Shown: piece by piece, positions 47,930 through 60,331 of the stretch | Position numbering within the stretch: the first letter of the stretch is position 1 | Layout of the letters: every line of letters begins with the position of its first letter | Assembly (NCBI RefSeq): GCF_000001735.4 | Contig: NC_003070.9 | Span: forward strand, 30,055,971-30,119,970 | DNA from: Arabidopsis thaliana | Lineage: Eukaryota > Streptophyta > Magnoliopsida > Brassicales > Brassicaceae | Direction of reading: 5' to 3' | Length of the DNA stretch: 64,000 bases | The notes under the pieces: model-generated | What the model saw: only the letters and a program-made list of their open reading frames with translations | Told to the model about the DNA's origin: nothing | Database searches by the model: none | Translations under genes and position numbers: made by a program

Positions 47930-49427
47930 ATCCTTGGCTGGAAAGAAAAGTCCTGGAGAAGCAAAATAGAATCAGATTTCTTCTCTATACTTTGCTAGAA
48001 TACCAGCAGAACTGGAGAGAAACAAAAATTGAAACATAACAGAACAACAAACAAACAAGTAAGGCCAGTCCAATTCAACAAGGAGAGAAGATGGTAAAAC
48101 AGAAACTGATTTAGAAGAAAGAAAGGTCTGTCTTTAGAAGAGAGATCTGTTTAATACCGTGACCGTAGGAGCCAGGAGGAGATAGTTGACGAATTGGAGA
48201 AGAGAATTCAGGCGATCTGGAAAAGCAGAGTAAAATCGAGTAAGAAGAGAGAGCGAGATCTAAGATATGAGATCTTAACAGAGAGAAAAAGATTAGGACT
48301 CACAGATTGTAGCAGCGGGAATACGACTGAGGGAAGCGCGAATCGAGGCGCAATAACGAAACTTTTGAAAAAACAAAAGAAAGAGAGATGAAGGAGACGA
48401 GACGAGGTTAATGGGCTTTGGGGATGATGAGCTGATTTTGTTCGGCTCTGCTTCTTTCTTTTTGATCGAAAGAGATTCTCAATAGAGAGAGAGAGAGAGA
48501 GAGAGAGAGAGGCTAAACTCTTCTCTTGCGTCTGTTTTGGACCTTATTATTACGGCTAGGGTTTTGAGCTTTTTTTCTTTTCGGCCTTTTCTCTTCACCT
48601 TTATATTTATCATATATACCATGTTTGGAGGGCAAAATTGGTATTCACTCACATTCCCTCTTCTCCAAAGATCTACTTTTATTTTTTCCTTTTCAGTCGT
48701 ACCTGTCTATCTGTCACACAAGATTTTAACTTTGCGTTAGTATGCTTTACCGAATATGTAAATTATCTATATAAAATTAAGAAGGAAATCCAATGCAAAA
48801 ACACACAAAAAGGGAAAAAAGGGAATGAAAATTGTTATAAATGGTACGGGTTGGAAAAGGCATGATTGTACTGCGTCTGCTAGTGCTGGATCTTCTTAAT
48901 TGTCTTTCTAAATCCTATGGCTAAAAATGCAGCAGCACTGTATATGAAAAAATAACTCGAGAGGCTTCGTAATTTCTGATAATCATATGTCATAAGTACA
49001 CAAAAAAATAAGCCTTCTCTTGGATACTTTTCTTTTTTTATCATCCACGTAACATGTTCCATCAACACATGCAACCATTTCCTCAAGACGACTCCATCAA
49101 ACACCAATGACCAACCAAATTAAATGGAGCGGTTTAGTAAGAAACCCTTCAATTCTCTCACTTCTTTTTTTACCAAAACCAACTCGATAAACCGGTTGTA
49201 TCTCTCTACTACTATTTTTAGAACTAGGGGCAGGTAGAGGAGAACCGCCCTCTTCTCACAATCTGTGCATCAAATTGAAACTGAAAGAAACCAAAAAAAA
49301 AAAATGTGTTGTTTTTCGCAACAGACCCTCACATTAACAAATGAAACAATGAACTTTTCCACATTGGTACCATGAATTCTGCGGATAAAAAGCTTTAATG
49401 CAAGACCTGTTAGTTGAAGATGGATCT
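47930..49427. other. Leader/promoter of the hAT-derived gene and spacer to the DnaJ gene
   Basis: 47930-48350 contains probable leader exons and introns of the hAT-derived gene on the minus strand; a donor is visible just above 47930. An (AG)n tract is at 48487-48510. 48540-49300 is AT-rich spacer without a supported gene. 49300-49427 is the 3' UTR side of the DnaJ gene. Confidence 0.45.
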
Positions 49428-52400
49428 CTAGAGGTTATCTCTCAGCCATTTTAGAGCTCCATTTGCGACAGACCTACAAAAAATAAAGTAGCACAACTTT
49501 GTTTGAGAATGAAGACATTATGTGCTTCTGATTTAAGAACACAACAAGAGCTAAACAATCCACTTATATGACTTCAAAGGAATAGAAATCAAGGGCACAA
49601 TCTTTTTTATTAAATTAGTTTACCCTGCAAATTCTTTGATGTTATTCCACAAGTAGTTTTCTTGCTCCGGTTCTTCATTTTCCTCCTTAACTTCATCTTT
49701 CTTGTTTTCTGAGCCACTGGGTGCAGTGCTCAGAGCTGAAAAAATAAAGGCAACATACTCATGACGGACTTCATCAATGTATACGTGTATCAAATAGTCT
49801 CACATCGATGCCGATGCACAGAAGATACAAGAGGTTCCATTAATATTGGCATACAATCAAAGAGCCCTCTTTATTAGAGATTTGACAACTTACTACTGGG
49901 TTGCTGAGGCTTAGCACGAGTTCGTGAGCGGTTGCTGGACGTGTCCTTCAGAGATGCAAGTTCCTCCAGCAACTCCCGTTCTCCAGCACTGTCCGTAGGT
50001 CCAGAAAACGAATTGAAAGAAGGTATCGACAGACTCACAAAATTTTGTTTGGATTCGTTAAATAAGCCACAAGACAGTTCAAACGGTAATACCTTATTTG
50101 ATTTGGTACAGAAACTTTGACTGTAAACAAGTGGTCACCGCGGATAGACGGTCTATTCAGTTTCGGTACTCCTTTCTTTGCCAGGACTAGCACATCACCA
50201 GGTTGTGTACCTGGAGGTATCTGCAGTTCAGTGTCTCCTTCAACTGTTTTCACCTACAACGATGTTTTAGATTAATCATAAGATGAATGGTAAATTGTGA
50301 GACTATCAACACGTAAGTAGAGTGTACTGCTTATACATCCAATACAAAGAACTAAATCACCTTAACAACAGCACCCAGTATAGCATCAAGGTAACTGATC
50401 GAAAGGGTAGATAATAGGTTTATGCCATCTCTTTCAATTCCCCGGACATCTTCAACATCAAGATATACATACAAATCTCCTGGAGGGCCACTAGTGGAAG
50501 CAGAAAGTCGATTACCAAAAATCAGAACCATTAAGATCATATAACAGAAGGAATGGTTTTCTACTGGTAATTTATCAATCGGTAATTTTCTCAACATACC
50601 CTCTGGGACCAGAATCACCTTCTCCGGCGACTCTAAGGATGCTACCTGCACTAACTCCCGGGGGAATTTTGACTTTGATGCTTTTTTTTATACGCACACG
50701 CCCTTCTCCAGAACATTTCCGGCAATTTTCAGAAATCACCTCACCATCTCCACCACAGTTTGGACATATAGAAACCTAACGAGACCACACACATAGGAAA
50801 TTTATAAGGAGGTAGTGTTACCAGCAAAAACAAACTTTCACAAACAATAAAACCACAAACTGGATTCAACCAAATTCCGAGCGAATTCTCACTTATGCAC
50901 TTACTACTAACCACAAACAGATTAGTTTGAGTAAACTACACATTGACATCAACTCTGATGCTCCAATCAGATGCCATTTCTGACATCGACTCGAATTAAC
51001 TGCAACAGAGATAAAGCAGACAGAACGGAAAGAAATCAACTGCACGGACCTGTGAAAACATGCCAAATGGTGTTTGCTCAGTTCTCATAACTTGACCCCG
51101 CCCACCACAAGTGGAGCATATTCTCATCTTGGATCCTGCTTTTGCCCCGGTGCCAGCACAAGCTTCACATGTCTCCAGATGCGTAAGATCAAATTCTTTC
51201 TCAGATCCAAAAATAGCCTCCGAAAGTTCTAAGGTGATGTCATACCTAAAACGCAATAGAAACAAAAATGCAAATTAATCACTTTTGGTTTTTCTCAAAG
51301 CTTATGCAGAACATGAAGAGCAAGGAAAAACTCCAAAAGAAAAAGCAAGCGAGTGGACATACAGACACAAACCTCCTCTGCTTGCTGATTCAAGCCCATG
51401 GTAGTAGAAAATTTCAGGACACATGGTAAGTTAGGAGACACTAACAATATTTTTAAGGTAATGATTGAATGGTATCTTATCAGCAAACAGTGAATGTTGT
51501 TATGCTACCAGAGAATAGAGAGGAAATCCTTTGGCGGTAAGTCAATAAATGCTTTGTTTCCTAATAGAAACTCACCGTAAATCTTCACCTTTGGTAACCC
51601 TACTGCGGCGGGTTCTCCCAAAATCAGCTTGGTCCATCCCGGGAAATCCACCCATACTTGCACCAAAGAATGTCTCGAAAAGGTCAAAGGGATTTGACTG
51701 GTTGGAAATGTAAGAGGAAGTAAATGTCAAGGACAACTATCGGACAAGCACAGTAGCTAATGGCCAATGCACACATCAAATCAGGTTTCAACATCTAATG
51801 CATCAGCAAGAGAAGAAACGCACAAATAGTGCCCTAAGCTAGCCAGTCATGGGTATGATTAAGCATAGCCAGAAAAAGATGAAGTGTTACCGTGTAAGGA
51901 CCAGAAGCTCCTCCTACTGTACTCTTGACACCGGCTTCACCATATTGATCATATAATGCTCTCTTTTGCTCGTCTGATAGCACCTGACAATGTTGTAGTT
52001 CAGTAACCATAAGGCAAAATAGCTGACAACTCATGTTATAAAAGCAAAGCCTTGTAATCATGCAAGCTAACAAGTAACAAGAAAAGAAAACCCAAAAAAA
52101 GTGGTGATAGGACAGGAAAAGATGACATGAAGAGAATCGAACTGGGGGGACCTTAGCTTTTGGTGCATACCTCATAGGCAGCACTGATTTCCTTGAATTT
52201 TTCAGTTGCTCCGGGTTCCTTGTTCACATCGGGATGATACTAGATATAAAAAGTTGATAATCAGCTGAGATCATAGCTCAATAAGCTTGAAATAAAGTAG
52301 AAAACTAAAGCAGAGCTTGATGTTGAGTAGATTAAAGTAATAAAAATTCAAATAATATCATGTTCATGTGGAAACAAACAATTGATTCGTTGACTCGTCC

Positions 52401-52903
52401 TAGTTTGCACAACACAACCGTTTACAGACCCAGAATTAGAGAAAATGCTAACATAATCTCCGGATGCATAATTACTTGGATGATCAGGTTTTCACATTGG
52501 CAATTTCGGCGGCCGTAAGTAATGTCATAAGCGGGAGAAATTCACAAAGCAGAAAAACGAATTACAAAGAAATAGAAAGGATGAGGAGGAGGTGGTAAAC
52601 CTGACGAGCGAGCCGTCGATAAGCAGCTTTAATCTCCTTGTTATTGGCAGATTTAGAGACACCGAGAGTGGCGTAGTAGTCTCCGGAAGTAGCAAATACG
52701 ACGAGGGAACGGCCCCGTCGATTTCGATAAGGCGTAGACGAAGAAGACGAAGATGAAAGCGACAAGAAGCTCTTGTGATACCTGAAATTGGAACCGCCGT
52801 CGGAAAAGGCAGAGAAATTAGAAGAGAGGGAACGGGGACCATCGGCGGCGGCAGCGAAGCAGAGAGAAGAGGGGATGAGGGAGGGAGAAGCGAGGGCAGC
52901 CAT
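49428..52903 (-). CDS. Plastid-type DnaJ (type A Hsp40)
   Basis: Eleven exons on the minus strand: 52903-52601, 52239-52171, 51983-51891, 51697-51576, 51245-51050, 50775-50600, 50490-50361, 50253-50093, 49988-49894, 49735-49624, 49473-49428. They total 500 residues. The N-terminus is Ser/Ala-rich and basic, like a chloroplast transit peptide. The J-domain (DYYATLGVSKSANNKEIKAAY, then YHPDV) starts near residue 70. A short G/F-like region follows, then four zinc-binding repeats CEACAGTG, CSTCGGRG, CPNCGGDG and CRKCSGEG, then the C-terminal client-binding domains (GPPGDLYVYLDV, IPPGTQPGD). The last exon adds a short SVANGALKWLRDNL tail. An in-frame ATG at 53002 would lengthen the N-terminus by 33 residues. 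By position it is At1g80030, called DJA7 in some work (from memory). Confidence 0.93.
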
Positions 52904-53476
52904 TAGAGACAAAATGGAATCAAACGAGCTTCTCAAGCTACCAAGAGGACGCGGAGAAGCTTGGCAACGGGCATTGTTGAGAGATGATGACGATGATTCC
53001 AAAAGCGTTTTAGGCTAAAGAGAGTGAAATTCGGGATTTTGTGGTGCGAACCTCGCTCACGTGGATTTTCTTCCTTTCTTTCCTTTTTATTTTTCTCTTC
53101 CATCACTTCTTTTGCCGTAACCCAAAAGTCTCGTTTGCTTATTTCTTACAGGTAAAATCATTCATTCATATCATATACTACTAATGGTTGATCCGATTCG
53201 AATTTTCAGAACAATGTCAAATTATACAGCCCTATGTACCAAAACACATCCTTGATTTCCAAAATAAATGCGCCTGAGACAAACAGCAGCAAACCAAAGA
53301 AATATATAAAAAAAAAAGGAAAGGAAACAGAATGTTTGTTTGTCCTGACTACACAGTATTACAATGCAAAAGCACTTTTGTTTTGTAGTTTGATATCGCT
53401 CTCTCTCTCTCTCTCCCTCTACTTTCGTTTATTGCCTTCTCCTCCTCTGCAAGTGTCCTTGTCTTCTTGGAGAGCT
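52904..53476. other. Promoter of the DnaJ gene and 3' flank of the next gene
   Basis: 52904-53030 is the DnaJ leader. 53040-53476 holds promoter sequence and the 3' UTR of the neighbouring minus-strand gene; a CT repeat lies at 53399-53416. No gene is seen. Confidence 0.4.
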
Positions 53477-55081
53477 TTAGAAGACGTCCGGATTGAATCT
53501 TGCTGGCATTGAGTTGCCATGTTCCACTTGCTGCAGCTGCATTCTCAACGCGTAATTGTTCACCTGCATTTTTTCTACCTTTTGTCATTCACTCTTTCTT
53601 TTATGAGGCATCATCAAATTCTAACAACATCTGTTTTTGGTTCAATTTTAAAACAACCAACACCAGACCATTCAAAGCAATAGCAAGGGATATGCAGAAG
53701 CTCTCTATCGCCTAAGGCTTACCTCCAGATTTCTAAGCTTTTCCTGATACTGAGGAACCAGTTGCTTCAAAAGTCCTAGCTGATGGTTCGCATCCTCCAA
53801 TGCCTTCTGCCGCTCATGCTGGATAGCAACAGCACGTTTGAGGACTGTGTTGTCCTTCACCAAGGTCTCCACCTGTTGCTGCACTGCCACTTTCTCCTGT
53901 AAAATCATATGAGATTGTTATTTTGAGACAAGATATGCCAAAAATACTAAGAAGAGATTGTTACTAAGAACAAAATTACTATGATAACTTTATTTCCCCC
54001 ATTGAAAAACAAACCCTCTTCAGATATCATAGTTAATGCAGAACAAATGGACGATGATTGTCCTTTCACAGTTGATTCCTCATTGCCATTATACATAATT
54101 GTGTTTAGATCCAACAAACTTGTAATCAGTGACGAGCGTATGCACCTACATAAGAAGTAACTAATGGTTCAACCTATGTCCTACAGCAACTGAAACTGTC
54201 TTCCATGCCCAGAGCTCAAAGAACAAATATGATTATCACTATTCATGGTCTGATAGCCAGTATGTATGCACAAGGTGCATATGTAAGGGTATATTTTGAA
54301 AGAAACACATTAAGAAAGATGCAATGCTTTATTTACCTCTTGGAATTTGTTTCCAGCTTCTTCACGAGCACGTGCACTTAACATCTTCTCTAAGGCCTCA
54401 AGGACTCTTGCTGCACGTACTTTTGCATCATCTGTACCAGACGATTGTAACACTTCCCTGACTAACAATTCAACCCAGTCATCACCACTGGTCGGGGGGT
54501 TTCCACCACAAACGGCATCAGTTTCCTGAGTAGCAGCACCTCCTGCGGCCAATTCTTCAGCTTTCTTCTCCTCAGAAGATGCGAAAGAGTATAAGCTCTT
54601 CATAGCAGCATTAAAATCACTTCCATTATCTTCTAGTGCCTTGACGAGAACCTGAGAAAGACTTGCAAATCTAGTTAAACCCTAGATACTGTACAAAATT
54701 TACTTACAACCAATCGCATAAAGAACCTGTGCAACCGAGACGTGAATTTTCGATGCTCAATTTACAGGCGGTGAAGAAGAAGAAGAAGAGAGATATCGGA
54801 GACAGATGCGTAATTTGAGGTCAACAAATGCCTAGTCAGTGAGATTTCTAGTACAAGATGCGAACAAGGTAAAGCTAGATCTGTGTGGATTGAATAGAAG
54901 GAAGACCTACCGTGAGTTCAATATGAGGAAACGCAGAGTGAAGCTGATCGAGCGATGAGGAAGGAGGAGAGGACCAGATTGGAGAATTGGAAGGCGAAAA
55001 ACATCGGAACCTCTTAGAAGAGGGCGGAGAAGAATTATCGTCGAAGTAAGATCTCTTGGTTCCGCAATATACGGCAGACAT
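53477..55081 (-). CDS. CUE-like/coiled-coil protein of unknown function
   Basis: Four exons on the minus strand (55081-54911, 54651-54337, 53896-53723, 53563-53477) give 248 residues. The N-terminus is Ser/Pro-rich with a basic KRFRCF cluster. Residues about 45-75 (LDQLHSAFPHIELTVLVKALEDNGSDFNAA in pieces) look like a CUE ubiquitin-binding fold: a helix with FP, then a conserved helix with N/D. The C-terminal half (residues about 140-235) is a predicted coiled coil with many Gln/Glu/Leu. By position it is At1g80040, for which I recall a CUE-type annotation. Ubiquitin binding is inferred from motif only; the partner is unknown. An in-frame ATG at 55102 is possible. Confidence 0.82.
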
Positions 55082-55737
55082 GGCCCTGGCCGTGAAAACC
55101 AAAACAAGAATTGACAGCTGATTCGATCCAAACGCGATAAATTAGGGTTTAGGGAGAAGGAGAAGAAGAAGAAGATGACTCTTGAAGAAAGAATCTCCGA
55201 CGATCGAGAGAGATTGAGGAAGGAGCGTCGTAAGAGAGGTTTCGTATCTAAGAAAATCTAATCGGGTTTTAGGTTTTCGATTGGGTTTCCTTTTCTTTAT
55301 CTTAAAGGCCAGGCCAGGAGACCTTATTTTACCCTTTTTATATACAGATCTTTAAGCGGCAGGGGCTTTCTCGTACTTTTGTTAATCACATGGGCGCGTT
55401 GCGTTGCGCGTGAAACTCCCTGCCAACGTTTTTTTCTTTTTTCAAATATTTTGTTTATCTGATAATTCCTTTTTTGCCCCCTTAGTAAAGTTATCTAACA
55501 AACAATATGATGTATATTATTTATAAATTCTGCCATGTAAATCACTAGAAAATCGACTTGAATTCATTCATCTGAAGAACAGTGGTGCATAATACTGCAT
55601 ACCTTCGTATTCCGAATTTCATAGTAACTAGCATGAATCATTCCACATGGAGCCAATAGAAAACAAACAAATCCTTAGTTACAAAATCGATTAAACCGAT
55701 TACATTATTTGTCATAATCGTTGAATAGAAAAGGCTT
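55082..55737. other. Spacer between the CUE-like gene and APT2
   Basis: 55082-55330 is leader and promoter of the CUE-like gene on the minus strand. 55400-55737 is AT-rich and includes the APT2 3' UTR. Nothing else is supported. Confidence 0.4.
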
Positions 55738-57291
55738 TTATAAGGTTAATTCATCAAACTGGTTTGGTTCCACCAGAACGTACAAAGGCTTTCCCTTCAG
55801 CTTACACTGCCCCTACATATCGTAGACAATGAGTTATTTTATTATCTTCAAATGTATGGGCCTATAGCGCCCATTAAAGCCCAAAATATTATTGACGCGA
55901 ATTTAAAAGACCTTCAACTTATGCAAACGAACAAAGTAGGTCATATAGTACCTTAAACTTAGGCAAACCAACAACGCATGCACACTCTACAACTTCGGCC
56001 CCGGCACGCTCTAAAGTGCATAGAAGAGACTCACTTTTAGTTCAATAATTATACTCAGATATAATATACAACTTCTTAAGCGTAAATATATAAATCATCT
56101 TGTTTAGCATGTAGCATTCATTTTCTAGCTAATGAAAGTAGAAAGATATTATTTACCCAAGAGGTTAATGGAAGCAGAGAGTGTCCCACCAGTGGCAACT
56201 AAATCGTCGATGATGAGAGCTCGTTCCTCCGATTTGACGGCTTCTACACTCATCTCTAGACAATCTCTTCCATACTCAAGTTCGTACTCTTCGCTTATCA
56301 CTCTCCCTTTTTTAACATCACAATCAATAGTATCCTTCAATAACACTTTTTCTATTCCATCAAAATGTACGTTTTTGTCTGAGAAGTGATATGTATGTAT
56401 ATTACTAATCGTACCGGGTAGTTTTCCCGGTTTGCGTAGTGGAACGAACTTGGCACCTATGGCTAACGCGATGGGAGGTCCAAATATGAATCCTCTCGCC
56501 TCTACTCCTGCATACATCAATCTATGTTTTTAGTATTTCTTAGACATTTCTAATTATGTTCCAAAAAGGTTCACTAAAAGACAAAAGAAAAAACAAGAGA
56601 CAGACTAACGACAATAATAAAGAGTAAAGGGATAAGTAACTAGTCACCAACCACACTAGACAAACTAGTATGTGAGTGTAAAATCATTAATCCATAAAAG
56701 TTGTCTATTTGTTTATTCAATCTTTTCATATTGGCTGATATAATTACGCTTCGGATTCTATATGTCGTATATTATAAATTTAATAATCTATATGTGCGTT
56801 GCCTTCCAAGCTGAATGCTTCTCTTAAGGATATCGTAAATTAATCAAGAATAAATAAAGAAATGTGTTGCCTTTCAAGCTAAATCAATAATTAGCCGGTT
56901 TTGTTCGTGTGTGTCGTATTTGGCAAAGACTAATTAAATAGCGACTTAAACTATAAAAGAAGGCATCTAATAATCATGAGAAAGTTTAAAGAAAGGAAAG
57001 TGAAAGGAACCGGCGACGAGAGAGATGTTCATGTGCTTGTAACGATCAACGAAGATGTCGACGACATGTTTAAAGGCAACTGGATCCAGCAACAACGTTG
57101 TTATGTCCTGAAACATGATCCCTGCAACACAAACACACTCTAAGCTTAGTTAGTTTGTAAGCTAAAAGAAAAACTAAAGGCAAAGAAGAGAAAAATGGAC
57201 CAGTCTTGGGGAAGTGAGGAATGACACGAATGGCGTCGGAGATGGCCTTTAATCTCGGGTCTCCCTGCAACCCATTCTCCACGGCAAACAT
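55738..57291 (-). CDS. APT2: Adenine phosphoribosyltransferase 2
   Basis: Six exons on the minus strand (57291-57201, 57121-57011, 56507-56415, 56306-56157, 56010-55952, 55812-55738) give 192 residues, the length I recall for APT2 (At1g80050). GVEARGFIFGPPIA and the PRPP-binding loop ALIIDDLVATGGT identify a type I adenine phosphoribosyltransferase, which salvages adenine to AMP with PRPP. In plants some isoforms also convert cytokinin bases to nucleotides. There is no obvious transit peptide, so the protein is presumably cytosolic. Intron 3 (56414-56307) is 108 bases and has no stop in frame. Confidence 0.95.
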
Positions 57292-60200
57292 CTCTCACTC
57301 ACTCGTGCTTGTGCTTACGTTTGTCTTGGTGTTTGTCGAAGAAGAAGAGAGAATGGGGTTTGCTGTATTTATGATAGCATTTATATTGATAATTCTTCCT
57401 TTCTATCTCTATCTCTCATTTATTTCCTTCACCCCACTCATCGTACGTCTCCATCCGAATTTGTTATTTTTAATATATCTTTTAAAAATTGAAATATATA
57501 AAGAATAATCAAATTAAAGCTCACTTGTAACGACCACTTCATAGTGGTTGGATAGATTTACTATGTAAATTGAGAACCAAAGTTCAAATATCTTAGATTC
57601 TATCCAATAATGGTTGACTATATATAGATTTCATGTTAATATGATTAATTTTGTGGGTTCTAGTCTTCTAGATCAAGGCTTTTGTGTGATGGATTTTTAC
57701 CAAAAATCATAAATGTGTTGTGGTATTGATCTAACGAAATCGATATTCTGTGCCAGCACAGCATGCACGCATACTTGTAAAAATATACAGCGAATCTTTC
57801 TTTACCAGAAAATCAACAAATCTTTCTGGAAGATATGAAATTGTAAACTCGAGCATTTATAGTAATAGTGGTTATGACCCATTTATCTCTGTCTTTCCAT
57901 AAACAAATCAATTTCCAAAGAAAGTTGTAATGTTAAAAGGGGAGAAAACGTTGATTCAATGGTAAAACCGGTAAAGAAGGTAAAAGAGGAGCAAGGAGGG
58001 TCCAGATGTGAGTGAGAGTAGGGAGATAGATAAAATAAAAACGTACGAGTGCCTATTTCGACTGTTGAAGCGCACGCCTGCTCTTCTTCTTCTTCTTTTT
58101 GTTTGATTTTCAAATCATTTCATTACTTTACTATATTTTGTGCCCCACCTATGTTATTATGTATGCCGTTTTTTCAATCACAAGTAGAGATTTGGTTGGC
58201 TTTAGATTTCGTCTAGATATATGGTTTAACATTTTAAGCTCCGCACTACTACTACTACTAGTACTACTTCTTCTTACCATATAATTTGAGATAAGTGATT
58301 ACATCACCAGTTCCATTATACGTTGTAAAACAGAGAAGAAAAGCAAAGTGGAGACGTATTAGAAAGCTTTCATTTTGAAGCATCACAGAAATACAAGAAA
58401 TAAATCTTATAAACAAAAGAAGCCTATAATTGGATTCAAAGATATATAGCTGAAAACAGATGAAGAGGCAAAATCAAAATCAATCAGATGAGACTATTAT
58501 CCTTTTCTGTCCACTAGTCGGATCTGAACCAACTTATGCTTTTCATGATTTCATCTACATACACACTATGACTCTAGATCATTAGACACGTCACTCCTTA
58601 TATTTCACAATAAAACGACAACAACACTCAAACTCGATTATTGTAGTGGTCTTTCAAATCCAACTTCAAAACAGAAAAGAACACAACGAATACATTCGTA
58701 AGCGGCCGAGTTGCACCTATCTATATCCTTAGATGTTAGGATTTTTTTACTGAAATATCTAATTGGTCAGTTTATTTCAAGATTTCTAAACGGTAAGTAA
58801 AGAAAAGGAAAAATGGTTGAAAGAAGAGATGATGAAGTTTGAAAACGAAACACAAGGAATGCGTACCTCACAAATATCTTTCGTGCAGTTAATTTCAAAA
58901 GAGACAGAGAAGGACACCAAATCTTAGGAGGACAATCACTACCCAAGATCTCCTCTGCCTCTCTTTCATTTACTTCCAATAATTTTTTTTTTTTTAAAGA
59001 CATAAAAAGGATTGAAAGAGAGGGACTTGACCATGTGACTCTGTGCTCTCCTCTAACAGTAACATCAACTCTAATCAAAATGCCAATCAAAGATCCCACT
59101 TATTTGCGTTTTTTACTGTTGGCAGATAGTGTAAGTCACTGTATCCACTATCCTCTCACCTTTTGGTGTTACAACTTGTAACTTACAAGTCCAGTGCATG
59201 CAGGACAATGAGACTATCACACATCCAATATTAGATTAGACCCACATGCTGAGATCCATCAGTCATACCAATTTTTTTAGAAAGTAGAATCCTGACCTGT
59301 AACAACCTCAGTGGCTGTGCCTTGGGGATTACTTTACTTTATTGAGTGGTATACTCTTCGTGGATCACAGAATGCAGAATAGACGAGAATGAAAGTCTTC
59401 AAGCCTGGCTATAGATTGACACTCACTGTCTACTTCTGCACTTGCTTCCACCGTTTCTGCATTTTTTCACTTTACCAGCCAAGAAAGCAAATACAAAAGA
59501 ACAAAAAAACAAAAAAACAAAAAGTTTATTATGAAGACAAGAACAAAACCCTTACACTCGTCCAAGAACTAATCCGATCATTAAGAGCCAAAATTCGATT
59601 GTTTATCTAAAGACAAATCTCTCAGAGCGGATTCTTCACTTTCTCAAGATGTACAAGGAAACAATATTCTCAAGCTCAAAACAACCTGAGAAAGTGGTGA
59701 CCAGCTTACATCTAACATTAATTCAATGAGATCCTGGTTCATTGGTGAAACAAACTTGAAACTACTAGGAAGGTTTCAATCGAATGAAAACATTAAATTA
59801 GATGTGAACCATATGGCACCCTATGAATCCAGATTGTCAACAAGTTAACTTTATACACACAGACAAATATGACAACGATAGACAGTTTTTACTTTTTAAT
59901 AAAACAGAGGCAAGAAGATGAGCATATGCTAGTGGTGGGGCGTGTCATTCTTAGATTCTCGGGTGGAACATAGGTTTGACCAGCAAAATGGTGAGGCCAA
60001 TTATTGGGCTCAGTAGGTTGGTATGGGTTTAACCATTTTCAGCCTATATAAGGTTTACCTTGCCATATTACTTCAAAATTATTCAAAATCAACACAAATA
60101 CTCAATCCATTCTTGTTTTATCACAAATCAGATGATCTTACTACTGTGTTCTAGGCTGAATTTATGCGAATAAAAATGTACCTTCCTTCAGCTTTCACAA

Positions 60201-60331
60201 TGCATGAAGATAGATATGAAATTTGTAAAACTATGGATCTTTTGATACAATCCTGGACAACAAATTCATAAACCAATAATCATTGGAAGAGATTAAAAAG
60301 GGGACATAGGAAGAGGTTGTGACTTACGGAT
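57292..60331. other. Three-kilobase stretch without a supported gene
   Basis: 57292-57500 is the APT2 leader and promoter side. The rest is AT-rich, with only short ORFs that show no domain. CAAAAAA-type repeats lie at 59488-59524. A TATA-like CTATATAAGG is at 60042-60051, downstream of TTGGGCTCAG (60006), so an unannotated transcript is possible. 60100-60331 is the 3' flank of the ubiquitin-fold gene. I recognise no transposon. Confidence 0.4.

Noticed and set aside
49798..49807. USE-like TCTCACATCG inside a DnaJ intron
   Set aside because: It differs from the consensus and has no TATA or snRNA-like body at the proper distance on the plus strand.
58508..58592. tRNA-like sequence on the minus strand, with a T-arm-like GTTGG-TTCAGAT-CCGAC
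   Set aside because: The T-loop has G where A58 is required, the anticodon arm does not fold, the D-loop is too long and the acceptor stem is mismatched. At best it is a degenerate tRNA relic.
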